Source: Asterochloris sp. CNOR1 (taxonomy: Eukaryota; Chlorophyta; Trebouxiophyceae; Trebouxiales; Trebouxiaceae). Taken from it: a stretch of DNA of 64,000 bases. The translations under genes and the position numbers were made by a program. The notes beneath the pieces were generated by a model that was given only the letters and a program-made list of their open reading frames with translations, searched no databases and had not been told where the DNA came from. The stretch covers positions 2,356,001-2,420,000 of the forward strand of contig OZ017747.1 in the NCBI GenBank assembly GCA_963969365.1. The letters run 5' to 3'. This document shows positions 26,818-36,063 of this stretch, in pieces; within the stretch, counting starts at the first letter, position 1, and each line of letters begins with the position of its first letter.

Positions 26818-28528
26818 ATGGCCAGTGGAGCCTGGCTGCTGTATCGCATAGGATTCGCATTGAGAGAGACAGGATGTGCGCTTGAAAGATTAGGCACCAG
26901 CCTGCAGGGCAGCAAGTCATATGCCGAGCAGTTTTGTAGGCACAGGGCTGTGATGAACCTGGTGACCAAGAAGCCTAGCTTGGGGCCAGAGAGCTTTGTT
27001 GCTCCCAGCGCTGCAGTGGTTGGGGATGTCAGCCTGGGCAGCAAGGCCTCTGTGTGGTATGGAGCAGTGCTGAGAGGTGAGCTGCAGGGCCGCAGTTGAC
27101 CCATTTCTATGTGATGGCAGCTAAACCACACGTGCTGCACCTTGATGTTCAGCAGCGCTGCAGTTGAAATGCACCGGCGCCAGGGCTGCACCCCAAGCGT
27201 GACCCCCCAGTTCAACAATGCTCTTGCCCCGTGTGCAAGCATCTGTCATGTCTGCCTGGCACATCCTCTCGACGTGACCGTGACCTGCTGCTGAGTTGCA
27301 TGATGGAGCACAGCAGCCCTGCCGCCCCAGAATCGCCTCCAATCCAGCCACCTCCCCTCCTCCTGAAACCCGAGCCAGGTCATCACTGACCCCAGCAGAT
27401 AGCAGCAGCCTGCAGCAGGAAAGCCTCACGAGAAGCTGTGCTCTGCCCCATGCAGGTGACGAGGGCAAAATCACAGTGGGCGCCGGCAGCAACCTGCAGG
27501 ACGGAACAACCATCACCACGTCCCGCCCTAGCAGTGTCCACAGCGACAGCGCCTGGGACACGATTGTGGGCGATAATGTGACAGTGGGCCACAATGTGGC
27601 CCTGCATGGGTGCACCATTGAGGATGAAGCCCTAATCGGCATGGGCGCCACAGTGATGCAGGGCGCCCTGGTGCAGAAGGGTGCCATGGTGGCTGCAGGG
27701 GCCGTTGTGCCCCCGGACACAGTCATCCCCGCAGGTGAGGAGCACAGGCAGGCATGCAGAATGCGCGCTTTGCATGGACTGTTGAGTCAAGTTGCAGAGA
27801 TCTGTGGCGGCTGTGGCTGGTGCACTCTGCACGTGAGCTTGCTGCATGAATGCATGAAGGTTGGTTCAGTCCCTGAAGAAAGGGGCCGTCATTGCCAAGG
27901 GAGTGCTGACCTTCCTTGCAGCTCACAGGTACAATGTCAAGCCGCCAGCCTTGGTCATCAAATGCAGCTCGCAGAGCCCTCAGCTGCATCTGGGAGGGCC
28001 TGCTTTTGAACGACATGCATCACACCAAGTTTGGGGTGCATGAGGTACCGATGAACGTGGGGGTTGCCGTGACCCAGGATCTGGCTTCCATTCGCCAGCA
28101 GTAGCATTCAGCTGGAGGAGCAGTGGCTTACGGCTGCCTCGCAGCATGGCTTGGTTAGATGCCATCACCCTGCGGCCATAGCATGCCCTCAACCTGGGTG
28201 GCCCGAGGTGTGGTGTGGAGTAGCACCCCTGTGAGGCACCTGTGGGGCCTGCATGCTACTTGGCATAGTGTCTGACATGCTGCTGAGCTTGCAAGATGCC
28301 TGGGCAACCGTGGCATAGCTTGCCCCACTGCCCTGCATCAGCTGCAGCCAACTACAGTACCCTGATGCAGGTGAGGTGTGGGGTGGAAACCCTGTGAGGC
28401 ATCTGAGAGCCCTGAAGCCAGAGGAGTCAGAATACCTCCTGACATCTGCCGAGCACTACGGTCAACTGGCATCGCAGCACAGCACAGAGACCTCTAAAAC
28501 GCCATTTGATCGTGCTGGTGTCGTATGA
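26818..28528 (+). CDS. Gamma-type carbonic anhydrase-like protein (mitochondrial complex I)
   Basis: Left-handed beta-helix protein of the gamma-CA family, a subunit of the matrix arm of mitochondrial complex I in plants and algae. Three exons (26818-27076, 27456-27734, 28371-28528) total 696 nt or 231 residues. The N-terminus ([20 protein letters not shown]) is the family's conserved amphipathic leader. Hexapeptide repeats run from [20 protein letters not shown] to [15 protein letters not shown], ending [12 protein letters not shown]. Of the three zinc histidines, those in VGHNVALHG are present. The one in the usual QDNSLVH position is replaced (QDGTTIT), so catalysis is doubtful, as in plant gamma-CA-like subunits. 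Both introns have a GTGA-type donor and a downstream exon that also begins GTGA. The 636-bp second intron holds an echo of the last exon. Confidence 0.92.
28204..28300. repeat. Intronic echo of the last gamma-CA exon
   Basis: The stretch starting cgaggtgtggtgtggag (28204) aligns to the exon start tgaggtgtggggtgga (28372). Similarity continues through cctgtgaggca(c/t)ctg and again at ctgacatgctgctgagc versus ctgacatctgccgagc, that is over about 95 bp at 167-bp spacing. The copy has small gaps and no usable acceptor, so it is non-coding. Confidence 0.8.
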
Positions 28529-28843
28529 TTGTCCGCTGCCGTCACAGTGAAATGCAATCAAAGTTATCTAGACAGAGACGCCGCGACAAAAAGCATCTGC
28601 CAGGACGCTTTGAAGTCTTACATGGGGCACATTGCGGCACTGGAGCAGCAGTAGGGCAGTCGACAGTCCACTGTGCTTGCATTTGGCACTAGAAATGTAA
28701 ACTTCTCAGCACAAGAAGTGCAACTTGGGCTGCGCCTCCGACCTGGTGGACAACAACAACAGGCAAGGCAACTGATTCTGGCAGGTCATTTGTCAAAGGT
28801 CGAGGCTGTCAGTGGTCTGGCACTTGGACATGAACATGTTCTG
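28529..28843. terminator. Convergent 3' region gamma-CA / NOC2 with two polyadenylation motifs
   Basis: TGTAA at 28696-28700 lies 168 bp after the gamma-CA stop. TTACA at 28618-28622 (TGTAA on the - strand) lies 222 bp after the NOC2 stop. The two sites cross over, so the transcripts would overlap by about 80 bp if both are used. Confidence 0.5.
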
Positions 28844-31800
28844 TCACTCCTCATCATCTGAGGAAAGCTCATACTGCTCCAGTCTGTCTGCATCATCCTC
28901 ATCCCCGTCAGACATGTCATCTGCAGGGCCCGGCGCTGCTCCTGCCGTCGGCTCAGGCTTGTGCTCTGTCTGCTTCTTGGGGAGGAGCTTCTCAGCAATC
29001 TCCTGCTCATCAGCCTCTGCCTCCTCCTCTGCGTCAGCAGCCTGCAACTCGTCCAAGCCTAGCTGCTCAGCAGGCTCCTCGTCCGAGTCTGAAGCGCCAT
29101 CAATGAGGCTGGCCCGCCTGCCCACATTCAGCTCCTCAGTGCTGGCCATGATGCGACGCTGCTCAGCCTTTTCAGCCAGGAGCTGGGCGTACTTCTGCAT
29201 GGGCGCCTGCAGGCAGAAGCAGTGAGCATCTGACTTTGCAGGCCACTTTGCCTTCTGGGCGACCAATCTGCCTGCTGAATCTGCAGGTAGGCGCGGCTTT
29301 ATGTAGGCACCTGACAGGGAGCCATGCATGCCACTGGACAGGCTGTCCTGCCCTGTCGGCCAGCAGCTGGGCGCTCTTTTGCAAAAGTGTCTGCAGCCAG
29401 GACAGCAGCCTGAGTGCCACTGGACAGGCTGTTCCATCTTGTTGGCCAGCAGCTGCGCAGACTTTTGCATGGGCGCTTGGGGGGAGAGGCAGGGAAAGAT
29501 GGGTGTCAATGGCCAGGCTGTCCAGCCTTTGGGTCAGCAGCTGAGCAGTTTCCTGCCTGGGCGCCTGCAGGGAAAGACACAGACTTTTGTGAGCCTGGCA
29601 TACACCGCATGCGCCAGAAGTGAGAGGCTTGCGTTGAGGTCTGGGTCTGGTGCATGATCCAGTCACGAAGCTGCACCAATTTGTGTACTGTTTGTCACAT
29701 CCATGCTCAGTGGAGCCGCTCCCAGGGCCATCCTGTGCCAGCCAAATGAACAACTCTGAGCACTGCTCCACCATGCTGCTCCAGCATGCGATGAGCCTCA
29801 CGTGCTTGCCCTCAAACTCCTTGCGCAGAAAATTTGCGACCTGGGATGCGTCCTTGGGGCTGAAGTCGACCGCATCCCGCTTCTGGGCGACCCAGGCGGC
29901 GTTGCGCTGAATGGCATCGGCCAGGGCGCGGGAGGCTGTGCGGAAGCGCTCCACCTTGCAGCTCTTGGCAAAGCTACGCAGCTGGACCAGGGGCAGGTGG
30001 GCAAGCTCGGGGAAGGCCACGTGGCAGCTCCACTGAGCCAGATGGGCTCCCAGCTGCTCCAGCACCTGCAGGACAGACTGTCTTGTGCAGCTAGTCCAGA
30101 GGCACAGCACGCCGCCAGGCTGCACAGTAACATTGCTGCCTCAAGTGGTTCAGTGCCAGTCCTTAGCTGAAGTTGCATCATGCAGTTGCCAGCTGCTGTG
30201 TTGCTGCATGCTCCAACACCGTAAGGGCTATGCACAACAGAAGCCCAGTCGGCAGCAGCGATGCATGTCCACTTTGCACTTAGCTCGCACACGTTGAGTC
30301 CCCAACCGCAGCCAGCCTGCCTTATGCTGTATGTGTGTGCATGAGTGGAGCTGTTTCTTGCCTCTGTGGGAGGTGTCTTGCTGCTGTAGACCACCAGCTG
30401 TGGTCAGGATGTCCACCAACATGCCTGTCCACCAGCATGCATGACGATCTTCTGAAAAGCCCGCATGCATGTTGCAGGGTGCAGTTGCCAGCTGCTGCGT
30501 CCGGCCACATGCAACAGCGGCCTGTTGCCAGCTGCCAAGAGCTGCCTGTGTATGTCCCTGCACCCAGCTCTAGTCCAACAATGCAACTTGGCTGGCAGCT
30601 GCCGCCAGCCTGTCACCCACCTGCATGACAATCTCCTCCTGGAACGCCCGCATGCGCAGCGTGCTCTTGCTGACGCGCAGCTGACGCGCCAGCAGGCCCA
30701 CGGCAGAGCCCCCCTCCCCGCCCGCCGCTCGCGGGGCCTTGCTCAGCTCCCCCCATTTGAGCATCTCCAGAAGGAGGGGGCTGGTGGGGATGAACACGCC
30801 GGTGGCCTGGCTGAGCGTGATCAATGCACGCACGCAGCGCAGACGCAGGGGAAAGTAGCGCTGAGTGGGGACAAGACGCACCGTCCCCGACAGCAGCTGC
30901 ACCACCGGGTACACCAGCGGCCGCAGCTCCTGCAGCACGGGGCAACGTGTCTGTCCAGGAGCAGGCCAGCAGGGGGCAGGCCTGGCTCCAACACCGGCTG
31001 CACAACGTGGCATGTCAGCGGGCTGCTCCTGCAGTGGGAGTGAGCTTGCATTCATCAGGGAACAAACGGAGGGGAAGGGGCTGGCGTGCTGCATCTGACA
31101 TAAGGTGGACCACAGGGCATACCAGTGGCCACAGCTTATTCAGAGACAGAGGAGGCAGTGGTCAACAAGTGGGCAGGCGAGCCTTGTGCCTGTTTGCGGA
31201 TTTGTTGCTGAAAGCAGCAACAGCCCAGACCCACCTTTTCGCCCTGTGTGGGCAGCCTACACATCCTCACAGCAACAGCCCCACCCTGACAAATGGCAGC
31301 CAACCTGCTTGCGTGTGTACGCAGGCAGCAGCAGTTTGGACCATGCAGCGGCCCCGGCATCCCACAAATTTGTGAGGCAGCAGTAAGATCGACCATGCGG
31401 AAGCCACATGCCTTGTCTGCAAGCGCACCTGGCAGCCAAGAAGCCATGCAGCGGCACACATGCTCTCACCTGCTTGTCTGCATGTGCAGCCAGCACCTTG
31501 GCCCACAGCTCCAGGCAGTTCACGGTCTGCCAGCAGTACACCTCCCGAAAGGCGTCCTTGGTCTTCATGGACAGGGCTGCCCGCAGCAGCACGGCCAGCT
31601 GCTTGATGTAGGTGAAGGCGTGCTCGTAGGCCGCCCCCATGTCCAGGCCAAACACCTCCACCACGCAGCTGGCCATGAAGGCGATGTGGGGCGTGGTGGC
31701 CGCATTCACAAACTTGGCATTGGACACAAAGGAGCGGTACACGCCCTGCAGGGAGGGGAACCTCCAGCCTGTCAGCTGCCACACATCCTGCGGTGCTTCA

Positions 31801-34800
31801 GGAACCCTCATGGCCCCAGGAAGACATGCTCTGCAGGTCAGCTGAGCTCTCAGCTGCTGCTCTCTGGCTGGAGCGCAGAAATGGGTGGCAGAGAGGGGCA
31901 AGGGTGAGCAGGTGGTCTGGGTGCTCTTGCAGCAGCGGAGCGCCTGGCTGTGGCCCAGACACCCCGTTCTGGTGCCACTGCCGCTCTGCAAGTATCCAGA
32001 GTGACTGCGTGCTTGCAGGAGGCCGCACCCTGCAGCCTTAGCTAGCTGACAGCTAGCTTGTGGTGCTCGACACAACATTGCACTCTGGTCTGCTTGCCTG
32101 AGGCTGACTTGCTGGCCAGCACGGCAGCGCAGGCTGCCCCGCACATCTGTTCACATCCGGACCTTGCCTGGACCCTGCTGTCTGTGGGCAGGGTGGCACT
32201 TGGATGGCCATTGTCACCACAAGACAGGTGTGTCTGATCTGCAGACCCTCGCATGGATCTCAGGCATGCCATCCAGCATGTGGAGCGAGAGCAGGCGGCA
32301 CAAGAGCGGCACCTCAGTGCTGTATGTGCTGGATTGACCAGCAGCAGGCTGTCTGGCAAGGGACAGTCGCTTATGTGGATAACACGAGGCTCTTCGACCC
32401 CACTGACCTTGAGGACGCTGTCAAGCATGGGGGGTGGCAGCTGCACGGCCATTGCACGCATGAACAGGATGGCCTGCACCCGCGGCGCGTTCTCTGCGCT
32501 GCCAAACACGCTGAGCGCCTGCTTCAAGAACTTGCGCTGCAGCTTGTCAAAGGGGGCCAGCAGAGGGACAGAGGCGCGCAGGCGCCGCAGGGCAAAGGCC
32601 AGTGTGACTCCCTCTGTCATCTGCCCTGCAGACAGATTGCAGCCCCAGGGTTTGGCTTTAGCCAGAAGCAGCCTGGGACTGCATAGTCTGCCGTGCAGAA
32701 GCTGCCAGCACTGCACGCCAAATGCACAGCTGACTCTGTATCTTTGCCAGATGGGCTGACTGCCAGATATGTCAGCGAGCAAGGGTAGGCTCCATGACAC
32801 TTATGGAAGCACCTTTCAGTGCAATGACGTTGATGAGCAGCGCCGCAGCAAGCCCCAGACAGTGTCACACTGTTGCTGCAAAAGCCTGCTCAGGCTGACG
32901 CTCAGGCTAAGCTTGAGCTGCACAGCGCCCTGCAGGGCTGGCAGAGGCATGCTGCTGGTGCTCACGCGATCACGTCGCTCACCCAGCAGGTGCAAGGAGT
33001 TGCCCAGGAAGGACTTGACCAGGGGCTCGACCTTCTTCCACTTGGCAGACTTCTTCAGGTCAGAAGCACTGATGTCTGCCCTGTCAGCCAAGCTCAGCAT
33101 CTGCCGAAAGATGCCGTCAGCCTGCAGCGTGGGCAGCAAGGTCAGTTGTCAGGACGCACGCTCACAGTCTCAATGGCAAGCGCATACTCTAGAGGAGCAG
33201 GCAGAGGCTGCTGGCAAGGAGGGTGTGCAGAAGAGCGGACAGATCAAAAGGCCCTGCAGATACATTCAGGGACGCGTACCCATCCTGTCGAGCATGCTCG
33301 AGGCGGGCATCAGGGGCTGCAGGTGCCTCACAGGCAGGCCAGCGTCTCGCCATGAGCGCCTTGCCTGTTTTCAACGCTGGGTGAGCTGTCAGGCTGGCGG
33401 GCTCACCTCCTTGAGGGCAAACATGAGGACCCCATTGAAGACAGCACTGCTGGAGATGCGCAGGCTGTCGTGCACCTCTCGCTCGCTGTCCCCAAAGTGG
33501 CAGGCCACGCGGAATGCCTGCGGCAGGGGACGAGACAGGTGACGACAGCAGCTTGCCAGACCTGTGAGACCGCCTGGACGTGTGGGCCCAAGCCCAGGCT
33601 GCAGGGCAGAGTTGCTGCCACCCTGCTCTGCTGCATCCTTCAAACAGGGCAGATGAAGCTGGGAAGAGTCGGCCAGTGCAGCCTGTGTGCACACATGGTG
33701 ACCAGTGGCGCTGTGCGACATGACGCTGCTGTGCTGTACCAGTGCGGCGGTGTCGTTGCCAGCAATTTTGCAAGACCAGGGCTGCGGCTGGGGTGCAGCA
33801 GGCTGGAGCTCACCCGCAGGACCTGGCGCATGGCACCCTGGGAGGCATTCTGCTTGGCAGCGCGGCACCACGAATCCGCCATGGCAGACGTGATGGTCTG
33901 GCGCCCTGCAGCACATCCAGCTTCAGTCAGTTGTGTCGAAACCACTTGAATCGCTGCTCAGCCAGTGCTCAGCCACCCTTCAGCAACATTGCGCAGCTGC
34001 GCCCACCTGATGTCGATGGCTTAGCCTCTGCCCCAGCCTCCTCATCTCCCAGCTCCACATCCTGCAGCGGAGAAGCATCAGTGGTGTGACCACAGACAGC
34101 AGCGACAGCACAAGTCAAGTTTGACTCAACAACACCATCCACCAAGCTTGCAGCAAGCCCCTTGCTGCGGCATGCATGCCCATCAGAATGTAGAGGTGAG
34201 CAATGAAGCTGCAGGTTGACGCAGACCTCTCCGCTACCCTGCCTAAGGCTAGTGTGACAGCACCAAGAGCAGCACACTGCTACTGTCGGCCCATAGTGTG
34301 GTGGAGGCATTGCGCTGGCCAGTACATGCAGGTGAAGCACAGTTCTGCAGACCTCCTCTCCCTGCACAGGCTGAGCCAGCTCATCTTCATCCTCCTCCTC
34401 CCCCCTCCCAAACTGCAGCAGCTCCTTGTCTGTTTGCTGCAGGTAGGCAAAGAAATCGGGGTCCTGCTTGGCCAGGGCATCGATCTCCGCCTTGTGTTGA
34501 GCAATGTCCGAGCGGAATTGTCTGTTCTGGGCCACCACTGGGTCATCTGCAGGCGACAGTGGAGAGACAGTTCCGCCAAGCAAGGGCCACACAGCAGGGT
34601 TCAAGCAAGGGCTGGGAGCAGTACTGCGTGTTTGACGACAGGGCGTTCTGCAGCCCACAGTGGGGCGAAGGGTCTGTCAGCCTGGTCCTGCAAGCTTGAT
34701 CCTCAGAGCCATTACATTTCAGTGGCCTGCACAAGCCCTTTTGCAGACATGCTTGTACAGCTGCTGCCTGGCAAACATCTGCATCATGTAGTTTGCTGCC

Positions 34801-35654
34801 GGCACTCAGCCTTGCTGCCTGCCCATCTGTGGCAGCGCTCCCCAGAAACGGCCTGCAACACGTCAACAGTCCTGACAGTCTTGCAGCAGCAAGGCCTGCG
34901 CCGCAGCATTACGTCGACCTGTGCAGCTGTTCACCTTCGTCACTGCTGGAGCTCCCCTCTGCAGCCTCTCCATATGCCCCAGCAGCCCCAAAGTCCGCAA
35001 GCTCCTCTGCCTCATCCAGCATGTCCTTGTCTTGCACGTCAGCATCACTGTCGTCGGCGCTATCGTCTGCCGCCATGGGGGCTGCTGCTGTTGGAGGCGC
35101 CAGGCTGCCATCCAAGAAGGCTCCATTCAGCAGCTCGTCCACTGTCAGCTGCTCAGGCGACTTAGTCTGTGATGCAGGCTCTGCAGGGAAGGGGGCTTGC
35201 ACATCAGCCGCTGACCTTGCCAGCAACTGGCCAACCACAATGTGACAGAAGTCGCCTGCCTTTGGTCAGCTGCTGAAGCTGTCCAGCCGGGCACATCAGT
35301 GGCCAACTGCATGTTTGTGCAGGCTCAACAAATTAGAGCGAACAATGGGCCAAGAGAGCAGTGGGAACTTGAATGCCAGATCTGTAGGGCCCACTGGGCA
35401 ACAGCAGCATGCACAGCCTCAGCAGACTGGCTGGTACCTTACGCACCCTCAACAGGATGCCCAGCTGAACAGAAGAAGAAGCAGTCGTGCAGCATTGACA
35501 GAGCCATTCTGCATCTCGCACCTGCTGCGCCTGGCTGAACAGCCGCCTTGACACGTTTGGTGCTTGCGTGCTTCTTCATGTGAGATCCAGTGCCTGCATT
35601 CTTCTTGTGCTTGTGCTGAAACTTTTTGGTTGACTTCTTGGTCTTTTTGCCCAT
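28844..35654 (-). CDS. NOC2: Nucleolar complex protein 2 (NOC2)
   Basis: Ribosome-biogenesis factor that pairs with NOC1 or NOC3 to move pre-60S particles from nucleolus to nucleoplasm. The start at 35654 gives MGKKTKKSTKKFQHKHKK, a strongly basic nucleolar signal. Coding blocks in order (complement, approximate): 35530-35654; acidic 34927-35181; 34350-34550 (QNRQFRSDIAQHKAEIDAL); 34000-34065; 33812-33905; 33413-33520; 32983-33122; 32408-32625; 31470-31745 (SNAKFVNAATTPHIAFMAS); 30622-30935 (PVVQLLSGTVRLVPTQRYFP, LRVSKSTLRMRAFQEEIV); 29795-30067 (FPELAHLPLVQLRSFAK, ASQVANFLRKEFEGKH); 28844-29205 (KYAQLLAEKAEQRRIM and an acidic tail ending SSDDEE). These match NOC2 in order. Intron phases were checked only for the last intron. 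Several introns carry echoes of exon edges. Confidence 0.88.
29149..29571. repeat. Four-copy array derived from the start of the last NOC2 exon
   Basis: A unit of about 60 bp reading (+ strand) ...ggctgt..., cagcagctg(g/c)gc, ...ttttgcat, gggcgcctgcag occurs at 29336-29396, 29421-29483 and 29510-29571 inside the last intron. It is related to the exon edge at 29149-29211. On the coding strand the copies read QETAQLL, QKSAQLL, QKSAQLL and QKYAQLL, each just after an AG. Copies are 85-90 bp apart. Confidence 0.85.
30430..30480. repeat. Intronic echo of a NOC2 exon end
   Basis: catgacgatcttctgaaaag followed by cccgcatgc (30438-30469) resembles the exon end at 30625-30657 (catgacaatctcctcctgga followed by acgcccgcatgc). 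The copied part spans the exon's last codons and lies near the donor side. A gcagttgccagctgctg stretch nearby (30182 and 30480) is itself repeated. Confidence 0.6.
31099..31150. repeat. Intronic echo of the NOC2 exon near 30890-30935
   Basis: ggaccacagggcataccagt then ggccacagc (31107-31135) resembles caccaccgggtacaccagcg then gccgcagc (30899-30926) at about three in four bases by eye. It lies in the intron just upstream, in coding sense, of that exon. Confidence 0.55.
31299..31445. repeat. Two intronic echoes of the NOC2 exon end at 31470
   Basis: caacctgcttgcgtgtgtac (31301) and catgccttgtctgcaagcgc (31407) both resemble the exon end and donor cacctgcttgtctgcatgtg (31469). Each is followed by a cagc-rich segment as in the exon. 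These are short, decayed copies. Confidence 0.55.
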
Positions 35655-36063
35655 GTTGCTGTAGGGCAGACAAAACTTCAGGCAAGCTGGATATGTAGGT
35701 CAGAGGTGCTCTGGATGGCTGCAGCACGTTGTCAAGCTGCTGGCAACATTATAAATAGGCCTGCAGAGCTTGCCAGGCAAAGCTGCCTTGAGACTTCATA
35801 AGTCAAGGTTTCCAGCGTACCCTAGAGTCTCGGGACGCAACTTGAGCTTACATGGCGTCCTGCAGGACTTCGCAGATCATCCAGCCGCCTCTTGGTTTGT
35901 GACTGGCAGCACTGTCTGAAAGTCAACAACGCCAAGGCAGCGCCAGCCAGGCGCACAGGGCTTGCTAATGCCTGCCCAAATGGTGCCTCTGGAGCTTGGT
36001 CAGGTCAATTGCAGCCCGGCTTCCTACTTTGGTCATGCGACAAAATGACCATGTCCATCCGCC
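35655..36063. promoter_or_regulatory. Divergent region NOC2 / POC1 with TATA-like box
   Basis: 409 bp between start codons. TATAAATA at 35750-35757 is the only clear TATA-like element. It also reads TATTTATA on the other strand, 96 bp upstream of the NOC2 start, so it could serve NOC2 better than POC1 (start 307 bp away). No other gene is evident here. Confidence 0.5.

Noticed and set aside
29336-29571. Transposon or satellite array in the NOC2 intron
   Set aside because: No terminal repeats or transposase; the unit is derived from the adjacent exon itself.
29172-30125. Minus-strand 317-codon open frame as a NOC2 paralogue
   Set aside because: It is a NOC2 exon plus read-through of the echo-containing intron; the repeats inside are copies of the last exon's edge.
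34203-35165. Plus-strand 320-codon open frame
   Set aside because: Antisense to NOC2 acidic exons; Gly/Ala/Ser/His composition typical of an opposite-strand shadow.
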